DNA from: Cobetia sp. L2A1
GTDB lineage: Bacteria; Pseudomonadota; Gammaproteobacteria; Pseudomonadales; Halomonadaceae
Assembly (NCBI RefSeq): GCF_009796845.1
Contig: NZ_CP047025.1
Span: forward strand, 1,674,001 to 1,738,000
Length of the DNA stretch: 64,000 nt
Direction: 5' to 3'
Shown here: in pieces, positions 17,920 to 24,575 of the stretch
Position numbering within the stretch: the first letter of the stretch is position 1
Layout of the letters: every line of letters starts with the position of its first letter
Program-made: the position numbers and the translations under genes
Notes under the pieces: generated by a model
What the model was told of the DNA's origin: nothing
What the model saw: the letters and a program-made list of their open reading frames with translations, nothing else
The model's database searches: none

Positions 17920-18798
17920 TTATTTGAAAATCACGGTGCGGTCATTAGCGAGGAAGACACGATGCTCGATGTGGTAGCGAACGGCATTGGTGAGCGCTTC
18001 GGTTTCGGTATTGCGCCCGGCAGCGACCAGGTCATCCGGGGCGAAGTTGTGCTCGACTCGCTGCACGGCTTGATCAATGATCGGCCCTTCATCCAGATCC
18101 GCAGTGACATAGTGTGCCGTCGCACCGATCAGTTTCACACCGCGCGCGTGGGCTTGGTGGTAGGGCTTGGCACCCTTGAAGCCAGGCAGGAAGGAGTGAT
18201 GGATGTTGATGGCGCGCCCTGACAGCTTTCGGCTCAATTCGTCAGAGAGAATCTGCATGTAACGCGCGAGCACGACCAGCTGAGTATCGGTTTCCTCGAC
18301 AATCTCCATCAAGGCAGCTTCCTGGCGTGTCTTGGTCTCCTTGGTGATCGGCAGATAGACGAAGCGGATGCCTTCACGCTCCACCATCGGGCGCAGGTCA
18401 AGATGATTGGAGACGACAGCGGTGATCTGCATGTTCAGCTCGCCCTTGCGGTAGTGATAGAGCAAGTCATCAAGACAGTGATCAAATTTCGAGACCATGA
18501 TCAGTACTGGCATCTTGTCGCGCGCCCCCAGGATCTGCCATTGCATCTTGAAGGGCGCCGCGACATCCTCGAAGGCCAGTCGCACCTGCTCGATATCGCC
18601 TTTGATCCCTTCATTGAAGCGGAAGCGTGCGCGCAGGAAGAACTGTCCTTGATCTTCATCATCGTACTGAGCCAGCTCGCTGATATAGCACTCATGCGAA
18701 CTCAGCAATGTCGTGATGGCTGCGACGATTCCCGAGGTGGCAGGGCAGCTGATGGTGAGGATGTAGTGATTTTCTGATGAGCAGGTCGCGTGGGGCAT
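17920..18798 (-). CDS. purU: Formyltetrahydrofolate deformylase
   Basis: A 292-residue enzyme that releases formate from 10-formyl-THF and regenerates free tetrahydrofolate. An N-terminal ACT domain (YILTISCPATSGIVAAITTLL) is followed by the formyltransferase-like domain with INIHHSFLPGFKGAKPY and IGATAHYVTADLDEGPII, the catalytic Asn/His/Asp set. The start at 18798 has AGGAG nine bases upstream; the longer frame adds 16 residues without support. It is the first gene of the purU-folD-soxBDAG operon, a layout known where N-methyl groups are burnt as one-carbon units. Confidence 0.93.
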   Translation of the reverse strand: MPHATCSSENHYILTISCPATSGIVAAITTLLSSHECYISELAQYDDEDQGQFFLRARFRFNEGIKGDIEQVRLAFEDVAAPFKMQWQILGARDKMPVLIMVSKFDHCLDDLLYHYRKGELNMQITAVVSNHLDLRPMVEREGIRFVYLPITKETKTRQEAALMEIVEETDTQLVVLARYMQILSDELSRKLSGRAINIHHSFLPGFKGAKPYHQAHARGVKLIGATAHYVTADLDEGPIIDQAVQRVEHNFAPDDLVAAGRNTETEALTNAVRYHIEHRVFLANDRTVIFK

Positions 18799-19228
18799 TG
18801 ATGGGGCTCCTGAGTAAGCCGAAAGGTGTTTTTGTTCACATATCAATCAATTATTTTTCGGGTGACTGATGTTGGCGATTTTATGGTCGATGAATCACGC
18901 AAATGTTTCTTAAGTGAATAAGAGTATTTTTGGCCTTGCTGGTCAATAGCGTTCGCGAGGCCGAGCAAGGTTTCTGGATTTTTATGAAGGATAGTTTTCA
19001 CTGGCAAATTAATGCTAGGTACTTGGCAGAGGTCATGTCGTCAAATTCATACAACGAAAGACCAAGATGCAAGAATTCGTCAACACAGGGTGGCTGGCTT
19101 GCCGTACGAAATATCTTGCCGTTAGTGTGTGCTCACGAAAGGTCTGGTGGGGGTGTCTTGAGAGATGCCATCAGACTGCGCCACATTTACCATGCGACGT
19201 TTCGCATGGCTGTATAAGGAAAGACATG
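18799..19228. promoter_or_regulatory. Divergent promoter region, purU operon and LEA-like gene
   Basis: About 430 bases without a credible gene. The purU side is AT-rich. The right half (about 19046-19140) is clearly similar to 19665-19755, upstream of the second LEA-like gene; both contain the word AAAGACCAAGATGCAA and then GTTAGTGT. This shared block is a likely promoter or regulator site duplicated together with the gene. Confidence 0.55.
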
Positions 19229-19522
19229 ATGCGCAAGATGACAATGGCAGCGTTGATGGTAGTGGGTATGGCTGGTTCTTCCATGGCGATGGCCAACTCA
19301 TACCTGGATGCCAAGAAAGACGATGCCAAGACTCAGTACACGCAGAGCAAGGATAGCGCCAAGACTTCTGCCAACACCAAGAAGGACGCTGCTACCAGCA
19401 AGGTCAGCAGTGCCAAGTCCAGTGCCAGCAGCAAGGCAAGCGATACCAAGTCCAATGCCAGCAACAAGGTGAGCAGCGCCAAGTCCACCAAGTCCGCATA
19501 CGAAGACAAGTACAAGAAGTGA
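19229..19522 (+). CDS. Small secreted protein with 11-residue LEA-like repeats (copy 1)
   Basis: A 97-residue protein: signal peptide (cleavage near AMA-NS, about residue 22), then an entirely hydrophilic Lys/Ser/Ala/Asp-rich mature part with no Cys or Trp. The mature part scans in 11-residue steps: KDDAKTQYTQS, KDSAKTSANTK, KDAATSKVSSA, KSSASSKASDT, KSNASNKVSSA, then KSTKSAYEDKY. Such 11-mers recall group-3 LEA proteins, which form amphipathic helices on drying or under osmotic stress; this is analogy only. The second ATG (19229) is preferred because it aligns with the paralogue's MRKLTVAALMVVGMAG. It has AAGGAAAG upstream and a terminator downstream. Confidence 0.75.
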   Translation: MRKMTMAALMVVGMAGSSMAMANSYLDAKKDDAKTQYTQSKDSAKTSANTKKDAATSKVSSAKSSASSKASDTKSNASNKVSSAKSTKSAYEDKYKK

Positions 19523-19554
19523 TCAGCATGTAGCGCGTCTTGATTGGTGCAAGG

Positions 19555-19587
19555 AACCCGTCAGCCCCATCGGCTGGCGGGTTTTTT
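19555..19587 (+). terminator. Terminator after LEA-like copy 1
   Basis: A GC-rich stem (ACCCG-CAGCC against GGCTG-CGGGT with a small bulge) followed by six T. Confidence 0.8.
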
Positions 19588-19822
19588 CATGGGGGATTTC
19601 TCATGCTCATGCATACCCGATTGCAGGCCTCATCAATAAGTCACAGACAGTTGCTGTCGGTATATACATACAACTAAAGACCAAGATGCAATAAATCGTC
19701 ATCCCGTGACTGTCTGCTTGCTAGCTGGAATATCAAGCAGTTAGTGTTTGCTTATGCTAACCGAAGTGATACTTGATCCTTTGGGCATGAAATTTCAGGC
19801 AAGACACCAAAAGGAAGACACG

Positions 19823-20182
19823 ATGCGTAAGCTTACAGTGGCAGCATTGATGGTTGTGGGTATGGCGGGTTCTTCAGTAGCCATGGCAAATTCCTACGGT
19901 GATGCGGCAAAAGACAACGCCAAATCTCAGTACACCCAGTCCAAGGACAATGCCAAGTCCAGCTATAACACTGGCAAGGACAGTGCCAAGTCTCAGTACA
20001 CCCAGTCCAAGGACAATGCCAAGTCCAGCTACAACACTGGCAAGGACAACGCCCAGTCCAAGGCGACCCAGGCTTCTTCCAAGATGACGGATCAGAAGAG
20101 CCAGACAAGCAGCAAGGTCAGCGATACCAAGTCCCGATATCAGAAGAAGAGCTATGCTGATATCATGAAAAATGAGCACTGA
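19823..20182 (+). CDS. Small secreted protein with 11-residue LEA-like repeats (copy 2)
   Basis: A 119-residue paralogue of the previous gene with a nearly identical signal peptide (to about residue 22). The mature part begins with near-perfect 11-mers: KDNAKSQYTQS, KDNAKSSYNTG, KDSAKSQYTQS, KDNAKSSYNTG, KDNAQSKATQA. It then becomes irregular (SKMTDQKSQTSSKVSDTKS) and ends in Lys/Tyr. The strong AAGGAAG site fixes the start at 19823. No catalytic or binding motif is visible. A periplasmic, unstructured or helix-forming protectant is plausible for a halophile, but no function is established. Confidence 0.75.
   Translation: MRKLTVAALMVVGMAGSSVAMANSYGDAAKDNAKSQYTQSKDNAKSSYNTGKDSAKSQYTQSKDNAKSSYNTGKDNAQSKATQASSKMTDQKSQTSSKVSDTKSRYQKKSYADIMKNEH
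19925..20056 (+). repeat. Two tandem 66-bp units inside LEA-like copy 2
   Basis: Bases 19925-19990 and 19991-20056 are almost identical. Each encodes two 11-residue repeats, which shows recent in-frame tandem duplication. Confidence 0.85.
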
Positions 20183-20235
20183 TCAGCGATTCTGATCACC
20201 TCGCTGTGACCAGCGTGCAATAACGCTGTGTCATA

Positions 20236-20274
20236 CAAAAACCCCCGCAAGCCAGTGGCTTGCGGGGGTTTTTG
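20236..20274 (+). terminator. Terminator after LEA-like copy 2
   Basis: A perfect long stem (AAAAACCCCCGCAAGCCA and complement) ending in a T run. Confidence 0.88.
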
Positions 20275-20851
20275 CGATTTTGAGGAAGTGTGTGCTCGAT
20301 CCCCCGGGTAATAGCGTCGAGGAAGATACTGAGCTTCACAGCGGTTGATCATGGATTCTTCGATGAGATGCTCAGACAGGTGCTGGGCAAAGGCCTGAAC
20401 ACGGCGCGGTTACGCGTGGGTGGAAACAGTAACTGTAGCGGCGAAGGCACAGTGGCTGCTCGGGCTGCCTTTTTTCGACGATGTGCAGAAACAGGGCGAT
20501 GTTATCCAGCAGCGTTGGTCATTTTTCCAAATCAACTTGGTTCAGGTTGAATGCTCGCACAGTTCGGGCGTGTGAAAAGCCGTATTTTTGACACCAGAAG
20601 GCATCTGTCCGAGCTCCGGCATCGTATCTCTTGTCATGAGCAAGCCGGTGGGCAGTGGAAACTTCTGACAACACACAGGGATGGGTAGGGAAGGGAAGTG
20701 CCACTGACGCCGCACCATTGCCTGACAGGTGCCCTCATGGAGGGTGGTGAGTGAAGTCTCCATGCGCATCAGTCGTTCCCCTGCACAGATGATTGTCGCT
20801 GTGCCCCAACGTTCGGCGCGCAACAGGTCGAGTACATCGAGGAGGCCAGGC
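20275..20851. other. Gene-poor stretch, possible coding remnants
   Basis: About 580 bases without a convincing gene. One plus-strand frame around 20420-20575 gives a protein-like piece (VETVTVAAKAQWLLGLPFFDD, then VQKQGDVIQQRW) ending in a stop but with no good start. It may be a decayed gene tail. I could not assign a family. The last ~30 bases carry the AGGAGG leader of the following rcnB-like gene. Confidence 0.3.
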
Positions 20852-21268
20852 ATGCGATCTCGCACACTGACCGTTCTAACCCTGATCATCACACTGATGG
20901 TCCCTGCATTGGCTCAAGCGGCATCACATGGTCGTGATGCACGTGATGACCGTGGACACAGCCAGCAGCATCACAAACGTCAGAAATATCAACACCAGCA
21001 GCAACGACAGCACCGTCAATTGAATCGCCGTGATGATCGACGTCATGTACAGCAGCGTCGTCATTCCGCTTCATCATCCCATGGCTGGAGACGAGGAGGA
21101 CATGTGCCTCGCAGCTATTACGCCAATACGCGTTATTGGGTCAATGACTGGCGTGGGCATCGTCTTTCCCGTCCACCGCATGGACATCGATGGCTGCATG
21201 TTGATGGCCGCTATGTATTGACTGCCATTGCCAGCGGAGTCATCACGTCCATCATCCTCGGGCATTGA
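20852..21268 (+). CDS. RcnB-family periplasmic protein (copy 1)
   Basis: A 138-residue exported protein with a signal peptide (ALAQA, about residue 23) and a His/Gln/Arg-rich linker. The C-terminal RcnB domain reads GGHVPRSYYANTRYWV, then HGHRWLHVDGRYVL and a hydrophobic end. RcnB helps nickel/cobalt homeostasis in Escherichia coli, but many family members have unknown roles. The start at 20852 follows AGGAGG and matches copy 3, whose first codons and leader are nearly identical. The His-rich linker could bind metal. A terminator follows at 21299. Confidence 0.78.
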   Translation: MRSRTLTVLTLIITLMVPALAQAASHGRDARDDRGHSQQHHKRQKYQHQQQRQHRQLNRRDDRRHVQQRRHSASSSHGWRRGGHVPRSYYANTRYWVNDWRGHRLSRPPHGHRWLHVDGRYVLTAIASGVITSIILGH

Positions 21269-21298
21269 TGATGCCGTGTTCCCTGGGCTGAAAAAAGA

Positions 21299-21328
21299 AA
21301 AGCCGCCTCATCAGAAAGGCGGCTTTTT
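21299..21328 (+). terminator. Terminator after RcnB copy 1
   Basis: Stem AAAGCCGCCT against AGGCGGCTTT with a T tail. Confidence 0.8.
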
Positions 21329-21439
21329 CGTGTCCAGTATCCAGTGCTTCATGTTTCATGATCTGCGCCTGGCTGACAGTGTGATGACGTATCGTCAGCC
21401 AGTGACAGGGATGTTGGCATGAAGAGTGGCGACACCTGC

Positions 21440-21990
21440 ATTAACGACAGACGCATCTATAATCTCCTTCGTCGCAGGCGACAAGGTTTGGTATGCCGGT
21501 GACATTACGCGTGCTGGCACCAACAGCGAATTCCACCTGGTCGATGCGCGTATCGCCGAGCATGTCCCGAAGACCGTCGCGGTTCACGAGGCTGCCGCAC
21601 TACCGCTGACCGGCTTCGAGATGCTATTCGAACGTCTGTGGGTCCACGAACCGGTGCCTGGCGCCACGCGCCACGCATGCCATCCCGATCACCGGCGGTG
21701 TAGGCTCCATTACTCTTCAGATGCTGCGTGCACTGACCGACCTGGCCATCATCGCCACGTCCCGAAACTCAAGCGTGGGTCAAGTCGCTGGGCGCACATC
21801 ACATCATTGATCACAGCCAACCGCTATCGGCACAGGTAGAAGCGCTGGGCATCGGCGCTCCGGCCTTCGTCTTCTCCACCAACTTCTGCGAGCACTATGC
21901 ACTGCAGGTAGCAGAGCTGATCGTGCCACAGGGCCGCTTCGGCATCTGATCGGTATCGGAAACTCAATACATCAGCGACAGAAAGTACTG
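21440..21990 (+). pseudogene. Decayed zinc-type alcohol dehydrogenase/quinone oxidoreductase
   Basis: A readable frame (about 21445-21670) gives FVAGDKVWYAGDITRAG, then VPKTVAVHEAAALPLTGFEMLFERL, the middle part of zinc-type alcohol dehydrogenase-like MDR proteins. The frame then breaks. Pieces in other frames continue the family: a GGVGSI nucleotide-binding remnant, KSLGAHHIIDHSQPL, then FVFSTNFCEHYALQVAELIVPQGRFGI. The N-terminal catalytic part and C-terminus are missing. It is a multiply frameshifted relic, probably the scar of a lost gene in this accessory region. Confidence 0.8.
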
Positions 21991-22234
21991 GCCTCGCTCA
22001 GTTCGCGTCAGGCCAAACGTGTCCAGGCAGGTGATATCTGGCGTGAAGTGACTGGCAGTCTGCCGAAAAACAGCCATATTCCGAGTTATCCAACCGCAAA
22101 TTGCGCTGCTGACGCGATATGCTAGGGGCAGAAATAAAGCAGAACTGGAGGCCGTGCTTCCTGGCGTAAATCATGGTTGTCTGAGCATGTCTCAGCGCGT
22201 CATAAAAGTACTGTATCTGTCGAGGAGGCCACAC

Positions 22235-22693
22235 ATGGCGAAGCGATCATTTGCCGTTCTGACCTTGGCGTTTGCATTGATGGGTCCTGTCATCGTGCAT
22301 GCTGACTCATCGGATGACGGCAAGAGTAGCGAGCAACATCTCAAGAAGAAGCACGAAGCTCTCGAAGGGCAAGCGAAGGCGGAGCGCGTTCAGCGCCAAC
22401 AGATGCAGGAGTTGAAGCAGATTCAGCAAAAGGTACAGCTCAAGGAGGAGCAGAAGGGTGAGCCCGAGGTGGCGAAGGACTCGCCACAAGCAGAGACAAC
22501 CTCGAATCTCTGGCAACGCGGTGGGCAAGTTCCTCCAGAGTATGCCGCGGATGAGAAGCACTGGATCACCGACTGGCAACAACATCATCTTTCCAGTCCT
22601 GAGCAGGACAAGCGCTGGCTGCAGGTCAAGAGTGGTTATGTGTTGATGGATATCAAGACGCGTGTCATCGACGAGATCGTGTTGAGTCAGTGA
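22235..22693 (+). CDS. RcnB-like periplasmic protein (divergent copy 2)
   Basis: A 152-residue exported protein with a signal peptide (VIVHA, about residue 22) and a long Lys/Glu/Gln-rich, probably coiled-coil segment (residues ~30-90). The C-terminal domain reads WQRGGQVPPEYAADEKHWI, then a RWLQVKSGYVLMD end, recognisably RcnB-like but divergent. The start is fixed by GAGGAGGCC just upstream, the same leader as in copies 1 and 3. It lacks the His-rich linker of the other two, so a metal role is less obvious. Confidence 0.72.
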   Translation: MAKRSFAVLTLAFALMGPVIVHADSSDDGKSSEQHLKKKHEALEGQAKAERVQRQQMQELKQIQQKVQLKEEQKGEPEVAKDSPQAETTSNLWQRGGQVPPEYAADEKHWITDWQQHHLSSPEQDKRWLQVKSGYVLMDIKTRVIDEIVLSQ

Positions 22694-22708
22694 CGCCTTC
22701 TCGGTGTG

Positions 22709-22740
22709 AAAAAGCCGCCTCCTTCGCGAGGCGGCTTTTT
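22709..22740 (+). terminator. Terminator after RcnB copy 2
   Basis: Stem AAAAAGCCGCCTC and complement with a short CTTCG-type loop and a T tract. Confidence 0.85.
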
Positions 22741-23098
22741 CATATCGCAATGTTATCACCAGGCGTCATTTTTCTTGAGTACATGACGACTCAATTAACT
22801 CACTGATTACTGATTTAAGGTGTCATTTTTCAGCGACGGATTGGTTGCACCTGAGGTTTATCCAATGGCCACATCACGCTACAGGCGTTGCCATATTGGG
22901 AGCGACTGCTGGTTTTCTGTCTGTATGTCATGTGCGACATGTGGTGGTAAAATGGCGACAAAAGCAGCTATTTACGAGGAATGTGTGGTTAAGTTGCTGC
23001 TAATTTGCGCGATCTGGTTTTTATAGGTAGGGTTAGGTAACGCTGTTTCTTAACCCCCGGAGCATGAAGTATCGCCGGGCACGACGAGGAGGCCAGAC
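22741..23098 (+). promoter_or_regulatory. Upstream region of RcnB copy 3
   Basis: About 360 bases, partly AT-rich. A possible 68-codon frame at 22820-23026 has no convincing ribosome site or family and is not called. The last ~20 bases repeat the GACGAGGAGGCCAGACATG leader seen before copy 1. Confidence 0.4.
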
Positions 23099-23515
23099 AT
23101 GCGACATCGCACACTGACCGTTCTAACGATGATCTTTGCCCTGATGACTACCCCTTTGGCTCAGGCAGGACCCCATGATCGAGATGACCGAGGAGATCGC
23201 GGCCACCATCAACAGGACCGCAAGCACCAGCAAAAACAGCAGAAGCATCAACGCCAGCAACAGAAGCATCAACGCCAGCAACAGAAGCATCATGAGCAGA
23301 GGCGTCGTGAACAGTCCAGTCGCTCTCACCATTGGCAACGTGGAGACCACGTCCCACGTGATTACTATGCCAACAAGCGCTACTGGGTGAGTGATTGGCA
23401 TGGTCACCATCTGTCCAAGCCGCCGCGTGGACATCGCTGGCTGAACATTGACGGACGCTATGTGCTGGCAGCCGTGGCAGGTGGCGCCATCACTGCCATC
23501 ATTCTGAACCGCTAA
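23099..23515 (+). CDS. RcnB-family periplasmic protein (copy 3)
   Basis: A 138-residue close paralogue of copy 1: signal peptide to about residue 23 (PLAQA), a His/Gln/Lys/Arg linker, then RGDHVPRDYYANKRYWV and HRWLNIDGRYVLAAVAGG. The linker contains two tandem 21-bp units encoding KHQRQQQ. The first 25 bases and the ribosome site are almost identical to copy 1, so duplication is recent. Family role: nickel/cobalt homeostasis in the best-known member, unproven here. Confidence 0.8.
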   Translation: MRHRTLTVLTMIFALMTTPLAQAGPHDRDDRGDRGHHQQDRKHQQKQQKHQRQQQKHQRQQQKHHEQRRREQSSRSHHWQRGDHVPRDYYANKRYWVSDWHGHHLSKPPRGHRWLNIDGRYVLAAVAGGAITAIILNR

Positions 23516-23592
23516 GTCGTGATCAGCGCGGGCGGCAATGCTCGCTGAACCATGACCCCACTGCTGGTATCGTACTTATCATCAATACCTGA

Positions 23593-23630
23593 AACGACAA
23601 GAGGGCCGCAATCGCGGCCCTCTTGTCGTT
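23593..23630. terminator. Bidirectional terminator between RcnB copy 3 and the HbpS-like gene
   Basis: A perfect 17-bp stem (AACGACAAGAGGGCCGC and complement) between convergent genes. Confidence 0.85.
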
Positions 23631-23655
23631 TGTGCTGGTTGAAAACCGCATGGGC

Positions 23656-24147
23656 TCATAACCCAGCGTCTTTCCAGCCCTCGGCAGCATGCTGCGGATG
23701 TGGCGTATGGCCGGCTGCCTTGACGGCTTCAATTGCGCAATACTCGTCCTTGTCGGAGGCATCACCACTGATGCCCACCGCACCGATGACCGTATTGTCG
23801 GCGGTACAGATGAGCACGCCACCAGGTACTGGCACGAATTTGCCCTGAGAGACATTGGCCAGGGCTGACTGGAAGGCGATGCGCTCTGCGAGTCGATCGC
23901 GAATGGTACGACTGGAAACCCCCATGCCCAGTGCCCCCCATGCCTTGCCGGTCGCGATATCCCCCCGCATGATCCCGCAACCATCTTCCCGCTGGAATGC
24001 TACCAGATGGCCCCCGGCATCCAGAACGGCCACCGCCAGTGGCAAGAGCTTTTGCGTGCGCCCGCAGCGCAGCGCAGCATCAATGATGGTGCTTGCATGC
24101 TCCAGTGACAGCGTGACGTGCAGGTGCTTCACGTAATAATCCGACAT
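23656..24147 (-). CDS. GlcG/HbpS-family protein
   Basis: A 163-residue protein of the haem-degrading/GlcG/HbpS family. Family segments: AVAVLDAGGHLVAFQREDG, AIGKAWGALG-like text at residue ~70, FVPVPGGVLI and GAVGISGDASDKDEYCAIEAVKAAG. Members bind small ligands such as haem or cobalamin, and many are encoded beside catabolic operons with no proven role. It is divergent from the TRAP system at 24576; two ATCGAT-type operator candidates lie in the shared region, suggesting co-regulation. Confidence 0.82.
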   Translation of the reverse strand: MSDYYVKHLHVTLSLEHASTIIDAALRCGRTQKLLPLAVAVLDAGGHLVAFQREDGCGIMRGDIATGKAWGALGMGVSSRTIRDRLAERIAFQSALANVSQGKFVPVPGGVLICTADNTVIGAVGISGDASDKDEYCAIEAVKAAGHTPHPQHAAEGWKDAGL

Positions 24148-24575
24148 GGTGACAGGACCTCTTGTCTGACGTGGCGATGGGGCGAGAAACCGCTCACGGA
24201 TAATCTACACGACTGTAGAAGGGCACGTAGCGTTATTTCATGCCATACAATGACAAAATCGATTTAATCAAATCAAGCACCAAAACGGATTTTTTGCGAG
24301 GAAATTTGTGCTTTATGACAGCTTGAGCTAAATATTGAGTGAAATAATCGATTTTATCGCTGTCACCAAAATCACGATACAGGAGGCATTGCGAGAACCT
24401 CATAGAAAAGCAGGACTCGATGCACCGTCTTGCGCCATGCGTGCTGGAGTGCCAGGGATTCGCCAGAGGTCATGTTGAGTGTGCCATAGAGCCACCGCCA
24501 TGCTGCCTGCCCTGTTTCACCGCTGCATGGCGTCAGTCACTGGCCTATAACAACATCCAATACGCTGCAGGTGAC
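24148..24575. promoter_or_regulatory. Divergent promoter region with two ATCGAT-type operators
   Basis: The AT-rich gap between the HbpS-like gene and the TRAP genes contains AAAATCGATTTAAT at 24255-24268 (perfect 10-bp core AAATCGATTT) and ATAATCGATTTTAT at 24344-24357. The same motif appears at the heads of four other units in this window, so these are likely regulator sites. A weak frame from 24420 overlaps the right end but has no family support. Confidence 0.6.

Noticed and set aside
19925..20056. Tandem 66-bp repeats as a CRISPR array
   Set aside because: The repeats are contiguous without spacers and are in frame inside a coding sequence.
20542..20892. Minus-strand 116-residue frame
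   Set aside because: Covers the leader and start of rcnB copy 1 and has no domain or ribosome-site support; probably a chance frame.
22820..23026. Possible 68-residue Cys-rich protein
   Set aside because: No ribosome site, no signal peptide and no recognisable family; lies in an AT-rich promoter gap.
24420..24575. Longer start for the TRAP permease (52 extra residues)
   Set aside because: The extension is Cys/Pro-rich, has no similarity to the family and overlaps the promoter region with operator candidates.
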